This document shows positions 7,581-15,243 of a DNA stretch of 44,127 nucleotides, piece by piece. The notes beneath the pieces were generated by a model that made no database searches, was not told the origin of the DNA, and saw only the letters and a list, made by a program, of their open reading frames with translations. Numbering within the stretch: position 1 is the first letter of the stretch; the number at the start of each line of letters is the position of its first letter. A program made the position numbers and the translations under genes. This DNA is from Vampirovibrio sp. (GTDB lineage: Bacteria; Cyanobacteriota; Vampirovibrionia; Vampirovibrionales; Vampirovibrionaceae): the NCBI GenBank assembly GCA_027448865.1, contig DAIDMR010000329.1, positions 1-44,127 on the forward strand. Reading direction: 5' to 3'.

Positions 7581-8675
7581 TTACAAGCCCCGCAACCGTT
7601 CCGCCGGAGAAATAATGCTGGTAATCCGCAAGCCAAAGTTATCTTCAATGACCACCACTTCACCCTTGGCGATCAACTTGCCATTGGCCATTAAATCCAC
7701 CGGCTCCCCGGCAATGCGATCCAGTTCAATGACTGACCCTCGGGTCAACTCCAGCACGTCCTTAATGGGTAACTCGGTTCTACCCAGCTCCACGGTCAGG
7801 TTGAGCGTCACATCCATGACCAGAGAGAGATTCTTGTTCTCCTCACCATACACATTGGGCTGATGATCGAACGACCCAAATTCCACCGGACGAACGGTCA
7901 CCGGATCCACGTGAACCCCACTCCCAACTGCGGAGCGAGCATGGGGTGTGGCGGTTCCAGCCATGGCCGGTTGAGGCTCTGCGTGCGCACTGATCTGGGC
8001 AGACGCGGGAGCCTCCATATCCCTGGCGGCAGCATCCATAGTAGCCATTTCGGGCCCACCCCGGGCGGCGTCAATGGACATAAACAGGGCCACCTGCTCT
8101 TTCAACTCCGATGACACCCGAAGCTCCATCATTTCCAGCACCGTTTCCTGGTTGGCCTTCATCTGTAAATTGGTCAACACAAACGGTTCCGATAAAACCT
8201 TGGGCAAGCACTGGGCCAGCATATCGCTGGAATAGGCAATCACTTCCGGGTTGTTGATTTCCACGGTTTCATGCAACACAGAGGCCATCCCGGTGGCTGC
8301 CGAATTCATCATCTGACTCATCAACTCGCCCACAGCGCCCAGTTGCAGCTCGGTCAATTCCTCATCACTGCCTTCCTCCGTGCTGCCCAGCATCATGCCA
8401 GCCAGCTTGCGCACATCGGAGTTTTTAACGATGTACAGGGCCGTGGTAAAAATCCCTTTGACAAACTGCACCATGATGATGGTCTTGGGCGCATCCCCAA
8501 AGGGAATATCCATGCCCGCCAGATTCTCGTATTCACTAATCTGGGGCGGGGCAATCTCAATCTCCTGACCCACCAGAATGCCCAGCGTGGAACCGGCCGC
8601 ACCCATGGCGATACTGGATACTTCGCTAATCGCGTCAAGTTCTTCTTTGCTTAAACCGCCATTCAACTCGTTCAT
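7581..8675 (-). CDS. fliY: Flagellar motor switch protein FliY (CheC-like + FliN domains)
   Basis: Part of the cytoplasmic C-ring that sets rotation direction. Residues ~10-200 form a CheC/CheX-like domain and the last ~80 residues a FliN/SpoA domain (LGRTELPIKDVLELTRGSVIELD), joined by an Ala/Pro/His-rich linker; this two-part layout defines FliY. In both places where CheC-type phosphatases have the E-x2-N site, Ser replaces Asn (SEVSSIAMG, GELMSQMM), so CheY-P hydrolysis may be lost. I use the ATG at 8675, which overlaps the fliM stop as TGATG, a sign of translational coupling; the track begins one codon earlier at a GTG. Confidence 0.93.
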   Translation of the reverse strand: MNELNGGLSKEELDAISEVSSIAMGAAGSTLGILVGQEIEIAPPQISEYENLAGMDIPFGDAPKTIIMVQFVKGIFTTALYIVKNSDVRKLAGMMLGSTEEGSDEELTELQLGAVGELMSQMMNSAATGMASVLHETVEINNPEVIAYSSDMLAQCLPKVLSEPFVLTNLQMKANQETVLEMMELRVSSELKEQVALFMSIDAARGGPEMATMDAAARDMEAPASAQISAHAEPQPAMAGTATPHARSAVGSGVHVDPVTVRPVEFGSFDHQPNVYGEENKNLSLVMDVTLNLTVELGRTELPIKDVLELTRGSVIELDRIAGEPVDLMANGKLIAKGEVVVIEDNFGLRITSIISPAERLRGL

Positions 8676-9718
8676 CACAGGCCAAATCCCTCAATCGATT
8701 CCTCAATTTCCACACTGTCATACATATACACGGCCAGCTTGTCTTTCAACCGCCCGGGACGACAATAAAACTTGGGGCGTCCATTCACACAGGCCAGCAA
8801 ATCATCGGTGGCGGCCCTGTCCAGACGAATGACATCCCCCACCGAAAGGCCCAGCAAATCGCCCACGGTTAATTCGGTTCCACCCAGCAACACCTGAATG
8901 GGAATTTTGGCGTAATTCAGTTTTTGCAGAATTTTTTCCTGCTCTTCAAACGGAATATTAGACTGCTGACGGTGGAAAATATGCTGGGCGCTCAGCTGAC
9001 TAATCACCCCTTCCAGCACCGGGTAGGGAATACACAGACTGATCAGGCCGGAATGCTTGTTGCCCAGATTCACTTCAAAGGTAATCAGGGCCACAATCTC
9101 TCCGGGGGTAGCCACCTGAATCAGGGCGTAACTTTCCTCAAAGCCCACCATACTGGCGTTCACATTCATCATGGAGCGCCACGCCTCTTCCAGCGATAAA
9201 ATGGCCCGATCCAGCACCCGCCGGATCAGGGACTGCTCAATATCGGTCAACTCACGGGCCTTGGCCTCCGGGGTGCCCGGCCCGCCCAGCATGCGATCAA
9301 TCACGCTGGAGGTGACTTCATAACCAAATCCCAACAAAACTTGTCCTGGCAACGGGTCCAGCTCCAGAATGCTGACGGTCATGGGACTGGGCATGGAACG
9401 CACAAATTCGTCGTAAGTCAGCTGATCAACGGAAACCACGTCAATTTCCACGGTCATCCGTAAATAAGCGGTCAGCACCAGCCCCAACTGCCGGGCAAAA
9501 CTCTCGTGGATGGTTTGCAGGGCTCGTAAGTGATCCTTGGAAAATTTATCGGGTCGGCGAAAATTGTACAGCTTATAATTGCGTTTCTCGTGATGCACAG
9601 AAGGCATGGAGGGTTCAGCACCCAGTGCGGCAGTGCCGGTGCCGGGCGCTGGCGCGTTTTGATCCACTCCCACGGAGAGGGAGGAAAGCAGGCTATCAAT
9701 TTCTTCTTGAGATAGCAT
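8675..9718 (-). CDS. fliM: Flagellar motor switch protein FliM
   Basis: The C-ring protein that binds phosphorylated CheY and couples it to the rotor. The N-terminus has the CheY-binding peptide (MLSQEEIDSLLSSL), followed by the KLYNFRRPDKFSKDHLRALQTIHE block, the CheC-like middle domain and a C-terminal SpoA/FliN-like domain (VLLGGTELTVGDLLGLSVGD). At 347 residues it has the usual length. It overlaps fliY and lies 124 bases downstream of fliL. An AGAGG sequence is 13 bases before the ATG, a weak ribosome site. Confidence 0.95.
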   Translation of the reverse strand: MLSQEEIDSLLSSLSVGVDQNAPAPGTGTAALGAEPSMPSVHHEKRNYKLYNFRRPDKFSKDHLRALQTIHESFARQLGLVLTAYLRMTVEIDVVSVDQLTYDEFVRSMPSPMTVSILELDPLPGQVLLGFGYEVTSSVIDRMLGGPGTPEAKARELTDIEQSLIRRVLDRAILSLEEAWRSMMNVNASMVGFEESYALIQVATPGEIVALITFEVNLGNKHSGLISLCIPYPVLEGVISQLSAQHIFHRQQSNIPFEEQEKILQKLNYAKIPIQVLLGGTELTVGDLLGLSVGDVIRLDRAATDDLLACVNGRPKFYCRPGRLKDKLAVYMYDSVEIEESIEGFGL

Positions 9719-9842
9719 TCAGAATCGATGAACCTCTGTCAATTTCCACTGATGACCGATAACCGTGAACCTGTAAACCAAAACCGGATGAAATCCGATG
9801 CCAGAGCGCTTTTTCCGCAGGGCGTCCTGAAGTCTTTATACC

Positions 9843-10625
9843 CTAACGCTGGATAATGAAATCCTGAAAATTCACTCGTAAAATTTGATAATCCGGGGCC
9901 ATAATGGCATTGAGCTGTTCCTTGATTTCATCTTTCAGGGCCTCCTGACCTTCCAGAGTGGCCAGCAACGTGGCGTTGCGTTTCATTAAAGACCCATTGA
10001 CCACGTCCCGAATGGTGGGTACGTACTTGGACATATTTTTCTTGAACACGTCCTCACAACTGGGCCCAGCTTCACCCCCGCTAGCCAGCAGGGTTCTATC
10101 CACCGGCGCCGCAGCACCTACGATTTTGCCCTCACCCAGCGTTCCATCGTTAAGCGGGATGGCCTCGGCATGATGCTCAATGTAGCAATTCTGGGCGTCG
10201 GGAACTTTAACGCTCAAGGCCATTTTGGCCCGTAAATACTGGCTACCCGGTAAGCTCGGATCGGGCTTTAAATTCACCATGAACTCATCCAGTTCCAGGT
10301 TCATGCCCACCTGACTACCGGGCGTTTCCGTGGAAGCGCCATCGTGACCAGCGGGGGCCTCCCCTTCGGCCCCTCCGCCGCCTGCAGCATGGGCCAGTTT
10401 TCCAATTTCGGGCACCACAAACATGGTGGTCATCAGATAGGAGGAACCAACGGAGCCGCCAATGGTGGCCACCAGAATAACCACCACCATAATGATGAAC
10501 TTCAGATCAAGGCCACCGCCGCCACCACCCGAACTACCTTCAGCAGCCGGAGCCGCCGGGGCCGCTGCGCCACCTTCGCCTTCCACTTTGGGTTTTAAAT
10601 CCTTCGGCTTGGTCGGTCTAGCCAT
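9843..10625 (-). CDS. fliL: Flagellar basal-body protein FliL
   Basis: A single-pass inner-membrane protein that surrounds the stator units and supports torque. After a ~40-residue cytoplasmic stretch rich in Ala, Pro and Gly, there is one membrane helix (LKFIIMVVVILVATIGGSVG), then a periplasmic domain with the FliL-type LDEFMVNLKPD and the C-terminal QILRVNFQDFIIQR. At 260 residues it is longer than most FliL proteins, because of the N-terminal extension and an insertion of ~30 residues (NCYIEHHAEAIPLNDG region). It starts 6 bases after motB, with AGAGGA as ribosome site. Confidence 0.88.
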   Translation of the reverse strand: MARPTKPKDLKPKVEGEGGAAAPAAPAAEGSSGGGGGGLDLKFIIMVVVILVATIGGSVGSSYLMTTMFVVPEIGKLAHAAGGGGAEGEAPAGHDGASTETPGSQVGMNLELDEFMVNLKPDPSLPGSQYLRAKMALSVKVPDAQNCYIEHHAEAIPLNDGTLGEGKIVGAAAPVDRTLLASGGEAGPSCEDVFKKNMSKYVPTIRDVVNGSLMKRNATLLATLEGQEALKDEIKEQLNAIMAPDYQILRVNFQDFIIQR

Positions 10626-10631
10626 TGAAAT

Positions 10632-11477
10632 TCAATCCTCTCGACTTGGGGAAATGCCGCCAGCGCCTGATAAATCCTCAGTGGCGGCAGGGGGTTCTTG
10701 AAGGGCCATCGTCTCATTCAATACCACTATATCCACTCGGCGGTTTTTCTGTTTCCCTTCAATGGATGAATTCTGGGCCACTGGTTTGAACTCCCCGTAG
10801 CCGGTCGCGGACAGTTGCTCCGGTCGATAATGCTTGCCCTCGATCAGGTAGCGCACGATATTGGTGGCCCGAGCCGTGGATAATTCCCAGTTGGAGGGGT
10901 AGCGGGATGTGGTGATGGGCGTGTTATCGCTGTGGCCTTCTACTCTGATTAACCGAGCCTGAGCGCCCAGTGTTTTTTTGAGTTGACTGATCAATTGCTT
11001 TAACGTGTTGCGAGCCTTCGGCGATAACTCGGCACTGCCCGGGGCAAACAAAATGTTGTCTTTCAGTGAAATAACCACACCGCGTTCCTGCTGACGAATT
11101 TCCACACCTTGCATTTTTAGGCGCTGCCTGAGTTGAGCCGACAGCGAATCCGATCCGGTCTTTTGGGCGTTCGGCAGCTTTTGGGGAGACTTTAATTTGG
11201 CCTGAGTGGCGACCGCTTGAGCGGCAGGCTTTGAGGCTGGCTGCGGCTTCAGTGGCTCTGGCTGGGCGGCAGTGACCAACACCAGAAACAAGCCTAATAA
11301 CAGCGTCAGCAAATCGGCATAGGGTACCATCCACCGATTGTGGCCGGTATGCACGTTCGATTCCATCTCCCGTTCCAGTGTCTCCAGCTTTCGGAACAAG
11401 GCCCTCACCGGAACAGCCTGAGCAGTGGATACGGCGGAAGAATCCGCGTGGTTGCGCCGATTACCAATGTGCGTCAT
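10632..11477 (-). CDS. motB: Flagellar stator protein MotB
   Basis: The peptidoglycan-anchored half of the proton-driven stator. It has one membrane helix at about residues 48-70 (MVPYADLLTLLLGLFLVLVT) containing the essential proton-carrying Asp in YADLL, a Pro/Ala/Gln-rich linker, and an OmpA-like peptidoglycan-binding domain with VEGHSDNTPITTSRYPSNWE and STARATNIVRYL. The first ~45 residues ahead of the helix are longer than usual; a start further in (MESNVHTGHNRW) is possible but has no good ribosome site. Separated from motA by 16 bases. Confidence 0.93.
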   Translation of the reverse strand: MTHIGNRRNHADSSAVSTAQAVPVRALFRKLETLEREMESNVHTGHNRWMVPYADLLTLLLGLFLVLVTAAQPEPLKPQPASKPAAQAVATQAKLKSPQKLPNAQKTGSDSLSAQLRQRLKMQGVEIRQQERGVVISLKDNILFAPGSAELSPKARNTLKQLISQLKKTLGAQARLIRVEGHSDNTPITTSRYPSNWELSTARATNIVRYLIEGKHYRPEQLSATGYGEFKPVAQNSSIEGKQKNRRVDIVVLNETMALQEPPAATEDLSGAGGISPSRED

Positions 11478-11493
11478 GCCACTGCCTGCCCCT

Positions 11494-12375
11494 TCATTCC
11501 ATCATGTCCACACTGGCGCCCACTTGCAGAAAATCATCCCGCAAGACGGCCTGTGGCGGCAATGCGGTAGCGTACCCATCCGGTCTGTCGGCGTAGGACT
11601 TTCGCCCCGCGCGAGGTACGGTCAGGGTATCTGAACCCGAGATAAAGGCGTTCAATCGCTCTTCGATAATCATGGGATGCTCACCGGCCCGAATGCACAG
11701 GATGGCCTCCAGCAGCAAAGTCAGCATAAACCATTCATCCCGGGCCCGTTGCCGCAATTTACCGGCAATGGGCAGTAAAAACAGGTTGGACAGGGCCACT
11801 CCGTACAGGGTCGCGCTGAAAGCGCTGGCCACCCCCTGACCCAAAATGGCAGGCTGATGGGACGCTTGCACAATGTGGATCAGGCCAATCACCGCCCCGA
11901 TAATCCCCATGGTAGGGGCAAAGCCGCCAGCAGTTTCGTAAACGCGGGCGCAATCCTGACTCTCCCGATAGCAGACCTCAATCTCGGTGGATAAACTGTC
12001 CCGGATAAACTGCTCCGATCGGTTGTCCAGCACCAGTTGCAAGCCCTTGCGCAGAAAGGGAATTTCAATGCTGTCAATAATGGGCTGCAGGGCCAAAATA
12101 CCCTCATCCCGAACAAAGCCCACCACCTCCAGAACATACTGAATGGTCTTGCGGGTTTCCAGATGACTTTCCGCACTGCCGCCCCGCAAGGCCTGCAGCG
12201 CCCGCTTCAGCGTGGGTACATGGAAACTGACCAGCGTGGCGGTCAAGGTGCCCCCAAACACCACCAGCAAGGCTTCCGCATTCAACAGGGTATTCAGCGG
12301 GACATGCCCCAGAACCAAAGCGGCCCCTAAAATCAGGAGCCCCAGGATTAAACCGGCCAGGGTCGTAAAATCCAT
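11494..12375 (-). CDS. motA: Flagellar stator protein MotA
   Basis: The proton-channel partner of MotB. Four membrane helices are visible: two near the N-terminus (LAGLILGLLILGAALVLGHV and AEALLVVFGGTLTATLVSF) and two in the second half (FAPTMGIIGAVIGLIHIV and ASAFSATLYGVALSNLFLLP), with a cytoplasmic loop between them. The GIIGAVIGLIH block is the family signature. I take the ATG at 12375 (MDFTTLAG), which fits the family start; the track starts 8 codons earlier at a GTG. It is the first gene of a minus-strand run motA-motB-fliL-fliM-fliY. Orientation of a proton-type rather than sodium-type stator is not decided here. Confidence 0.94.
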   Translation of the reverse strand: MDFTTLAGLILGLLILGAALVLGHVPLNTLLNAEALLVVFGGTLTATLVSFHVPTLKRALQALRGGSAESHLETRKTIQYVLEVVGFVRDEGILALQPIIDSIEIPFLRKGLQLVLDNRSEQFIRDSLSTEIEVCYRESQDCARVYETAGGFAPTMGIIGAVIGLIHIVQASHQPAILGQGVASAFSATLYGVALSNLFLLPIAGKLRQRARDEWFMLTLLLEAILCIRAGEHPMIIEERLNAFISGSDTLTVPRAGRKSYADRPDGYATALPPQAVLRDDFLQVGASVDMME

Positions 12376-12467
12376 GCGCAACACACCTTCGCTTTCCACA
12401 GAGGATGAACCACTCTCAGCCTAAAAGATTAACCCGGCGCTTTCCTCCTCCGAACAGGGGATCAGCG

Positions 12468-12513
12468 TTTCGCAAAAGCCGAAATGGAAGCGGCCATTTC
12501 GCCAACCGCGAAA
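12468..12513. promoter_or_regulatory. Nested 46-bp palindrome upstream of motA
   Basis: Outer arms TTTCGC and GCGAAA enclose inner arms GAAATGG (12481-12487) and CCATTTC (12494-12500). With one mismatch the inner stem extends to 10 bp. It could be an operator for the flagellar operon or a folded 5' leader. It lacks a T-run, so a terminator is unlikely. Confidence 0.4.
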
Positions 12514-12546
12514 TTCTGCTGTTTTACAGTTTGAGACCCCTCAGTG

Positions 12547-12573
12547 TTGCCTGTTTGTGTTTTAACGTATAAT
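12547..12573 (+). promoter_or_regulatory. Candidate promoter for the acyl-CoA dehydrogenase gene
   Basis: TTGCCT (12547-12552) and a perfect TATAAT (12568-12573) with a 15-base spacer, shorter than ideal. It would give a leader of about 170 nt before the ATG at 12752. Confidence 0.4.
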
Positions 12574-12751
12574 GATGCTTGCGGTGGTTCGCTTCGTGAG
12601 GGTACATTTCATTCCGGGTCAAACAGCAACCCGACAAGCCATTCAATAAGAGGTCACACCACCTGCCAGCATCACGGCGTTTTAAAAGACGTTTTAAAAA
12701 GCATCAAAACCAGTCAACACCTAGTATAAGAGTGATTCGGGGTACTTGCAT

Positions 12752-13972
12752 ATGAATTTTGAATTGACCGAAGAGCAACGGCAAATTTGGCAATGGGCCA
12801 AGGAATTCGCGGATCAGGAAATTGCCCCGGTTGCCGCCATTAACGATCAGGATTCCAAATTTGATTTTGACCTGCTGAAAAAAATCGCCGATCAGGGCTT
12901 TTTCGGGGCCATTTTGCCGGAGGAATACGGCGGACAAGGCATCGACCATATTTCCTACGCCCTGATGACCGAGGAAATCGCCCGGGTCTGCTCCTCCACC
13001 CGCACACTGTTTTCAGTGCAAATTTCACTGGTGGAAAAGCCCATTTGGTACTTCGGCACCGAGGAACAAAAAAAGAACTACCTGCCCCGCCTGGCCACCG
13101 GTGAAATCATCGGTTGCTTTGGCCTGACCGAACCCAACGCCGGAAGCGACGCCGGGAATCAGCAAACCATGGCCACCCCGGATGGGGATTATTACGTGTT
13201 GAACGGTCAAAAAACATGGATCTCCAACGGCTGTATCTCGCAATTAGCGCTGATTATCGCCCAGACCGACAAATCGAAGGGGCATAAAGGCATGTGCGCC
13301 TTTTTGGTGGAAACCGACACCCCCGGCTTCAGCACCCGGGAAATCAAGCCCAAGCTGGGCTTGCGGGCTTCCATTACCTCCGAACTGTTTTTGGACAACG
13401 TGCGGGTACATAAATCCCAAATGCTGGGCCATCCGGGTGAAGGCTTTAAAGTGGCCATGTACTGCCTGGATCAGGGGCGCTTCAGCGTAGCCGCCGGTTC
13501 GGTGGGCGTCAGTCAGGCCTGCATTGATATTTCCACCCGGTACGCTATGGAACGGGAAGCCTTTGGCCAGAAAATCGGTGAGTTCCAGATGCTGCAACAA
13601 CTGATTGCCGATATGGCCGCCGACTGCGAAGCAGGTCGCTTTTTGGTGCTACACGCCGCCGACCTGAAGGACAAGGGCGTACGCAACACCCGGGAAACCT
13701 CCATGGCCAAACTCTTCTGCGCAGAGGCGGCCATTCGGGCCTCCAACAGCGCCGTGCAAATTTTTGGGGGTTACGGCTTCTCGGAGGAATACCCGGCGGC
13801 CCGCTACTACCGGGATGCCCGTGTCCTCAACCTCTACGAGGGCACCAGCCAGATCCATCGCCTGATTATCGCCCAGGATGAATTGGGGATTCGTCCGGCC
13901 AATGGCCCCGGCAGCCCTATGACCCCGCTGGACAGGCTCTCTCCTCGCAAGCCTTTGCCGCCCCGGACTTAA
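12752..13972 (+). CDS. Acyl-CoA dehydrogenase
   Basis: A flavoprotein that makes the alpha-beta double bond in acyl-CoA, the first step of beta-oxidation or of branched amino-acid breakdown. The 406-residue protein has the family layout: N-terminal helices, the FAD-binding CFGLTEPNAGSD and WISNG blocks in the beta domain, and the C-terminal helical domain with ASNSAVQIFGGYGFSEEY and the catalytic glutamate in LYEGTSQIHR. The Glu position is that of short-chain/butyryl-type enzymes, but chain-length preference cannot be fixed. Start at the ATG 12752, two codons inside the track start (a TTG). No other beta-oxidation gene lies beside it; proline dehydrogenase follows. Confidence 0.93.
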   Translation: MNFELTEEQRQIWQWAKEFADQEIAPVAAINDQDSKFDFDLLKKIADQGFFGAILPEEYGGQGIDHISYALMTEEIARVCSSTRTLFSVQISLVEKPIWYFGTEEQKKNYLPRLATGEIIGCFGLTEPNAGSDAGNQQTMATPDGDYYVLNGQKTWISNGCISQLALIIAQTDKSKGHKGMCAFLVETDTPGFSTREIKPKLGLRASITSELFLDNVRVHKSQMLGHPGEGFKVAMYCLDQGRFSVAAGSVGVSQACIDISTRYAMEREAFGQKIGEFQMLQQLIADMAADCEAGRFLVLHAADLKDKGVRNTRETSMAKLFCAEAAIRASNSAVQIFGGYGFSEEYPAARYYRDARVLNLYEGTSQIHRLIIAQDELGIRPANGPGSPMTPLDRLSPRKPLPPRT

Positions 13973-14010
13973 AACCCGGATTTAAAACAGAATAAAGCTG
14001 CCTTCACAGT

Positions 14011-14040
14011 CCACTATCCATTAAGCCACTGTCCATTAAG
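14011..14040 (+). repeat. 15-bp tandem duplication before proline dehydrogenase
   Basis: CCACTATCCATTAAG (14011-14025) is followed directly by CCACTGTCCATTAAG (14026-14040), one mismatch. It lies in the 160-base gap between the acyl-CoA dehydrogenase and proline dehydrogenase genes and encodes nothing. Confidence 0.8.
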
Positions 14041-14138
14041 GAAATGAAACCGAAGGAAAACACAGCGATTCCAAGCCATTTTCAGCTATGATAATCACAG
14101 ATTCAAGCTGAAAAAATCGGCTTGAGATGAGGGCCTTC

Positions 14139-15047
14139 ATGCGGATTCTGGATCAACTCATCGTCCTGACCTTGCCCTTTGCCCCCAAGGCATTGGTCAA
14201 AAAATTCGCATGGCGTTATGTGGCCGGGGAAACCCTGGAGGAAATGCTGGAGACGGTTCGCCGGCTGAACGCCCAGGGGGCCATGGCCACCGTGGATGTG
14301 TTGGGCGAATTCATTCACGCGCCGCAAGAGGCCCATCAGGCCGCTGCCCTTTATAAAACGGTGCTGGAGGCCATCGCCAGAGAGCGACTGGACGCCAATA
14401 TTTCGGTAAAGCTCAGCCAGATGGGCTTGTTGCTGGATAAAACCCTGTGCTATGAGATTATGCACGATTTGGTAGCCACAGCGGCCAAGGCCCGCATTTT
14501 TGTGCGCATCGACATGGAAGATTCGGCCTGCACCGGCGACACCATTGCCCTGTATTTAAAGTTGCGCAAGCAGTTCGATAACGTGGGCATTGTGCTGCAA
14601 GCCTACCTGCGCCGCACCGTGGGCGATGCCCGACAGATTATGAAAGACTTGAGCAAGATTAACAGCATCGCCAATTTTCGGCTGTGCAAGGGCATTTACC
14701 GGGAGCCCCGCACCCTGGCCTGGCCCAATCACACCCTCATCAACAAAAATTACACCCTTATTCTGGAAGAAATGTTCAAGCAGCAAGCCTATGTGGGAAT
14801 CGCCACCCATAACGAGGAACTGGTTTGGGAGGCCCTGCGCCTGATTGATCAGTATCGGTTAAAGCCTCACGAGTATGAATTTCAGATGCTGTTGGGCGTT
14901 GACCCGGAATTGCGGCAAATTCTGCTGAACGCCGGACACCGGGTGCGGGTTTACGTGCCCTTTGGTCAGGACTGGTTTGCCTACTGCACCCGCCGCCTCA
15001 AAGAGAACCCCTCCATTGCCGGGCATCTGCTGAAAAATTTATGGTGA
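14139..15047 (+). CDS. Proline dehydrogenase
   Basis: FAD-dependent enzyme that oxidises L-proline to pyrroline-5-carboxylate, the first step in proline use. The 302-residue, single-domain form is recognised by its barrel motifs: ISVKLSQMG, FVRIDMEDS, LQAYLRRT, FRLCKGIYRE, ATHNEE and the C-terminal VRVYVPFGQDWFAYCTRRLKEN, where the last arginines bind the proline carboxylate. The start at 14139 is preferred because GAGGG lies 5 bases before it; the track uses an ATG four codons earlier. The partner P5C dehydrogenase is not in the window. The stop codon lies inside the left arm of the palindromic element that follows. Confidence 0.93.
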   Translation: MRILDQLIVLTLPFAPKALVKKFAWRYVAGETLEEMLETVRRLNAQGAMATVDVLGEFIHAPQEAHQAAALYKTVLEAIARERLDANISVKLSQMGLLLDKTLCYEIMHDLVATAAKARIFVRIDMEDSACTGDTIALYLKLRKQFDNVGIVLQAYLRRTVGDARQIMKDLSKINSIANFRLCKGIYREPRTLAWPNHTLINKNYTLILEEMFKQQAYVGIATHNEELVWEALRLIDQYRLKPHEYEFQMLLGVDPELRQILLNAGHRVRVYVPFGQDWFAYCTRRLKENPSIAGHLLKNLW

Positions 15048-15190
15048 GGCAGACCCGTCGCAACCCGTTTATAAAGCTGCGTGCAGCTCGAACACACAAT
15101 AGAACTATTTCTGGCAGCACTGCCAAACATCCATTTATAACTCGCTGTACTCAAACAGTTATAAACGGGTTGCGACGGGTCTGCCTCACC
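15043..15190. repeat. Palindromic element, copy A (32-bp perfect arms, 84-nt core)
   Basis: Bases 15043-15074 and 15159-15190 are perfect 32-bp inverted repeats around an 84-base core. The core is alignable without gaps to the 84-base core of a second element at 33054-33197 (about 61 of 84 identical by hand). The last 16 core bases, CGCTGTACTCAAACAG, are identical in both. Internal small hairpins are seen (TGGCA-GCAC-TGCCA; CTGT-ACTCAA-ACAG). The arms differ between the two copies but are self-complementary in each. The stop codon of proline dehydrogenase lies in the left arm. It may be a MITE/REPIN-like mobile repeat or a structured RNA; it has no T-run, so it is not a standard terminator. 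Confidence 0.9.
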
Positions 15191-15243
15191 GATTGACAAT
15201 TAACCAATTAATGATGAGATAGACGTCGGTAACGCATGCACCG

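Larger units (their letters stand above)
12376..12751. other. Divergent control region between motA and acyl-CoA dehydrogenase
   Basis: 376 bases without a gene. Next to motA lies a 46-bp nested palindrome (12468-12513): outer TTTCGC/GCGAAA and inner GAAATGG/CCATTTC with a 6-base loop. Farther right is a perfect TATAAT (12568-12573). Close to the acyl-CoA dehydrogenase are two tandem copies of CGTTTTAAAARR (12678-12701). A small hairpin CGGGT...ACCCG lies near 12617-12634. No tRNA or known riboswitch was recognised. Confidence 0.6.
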
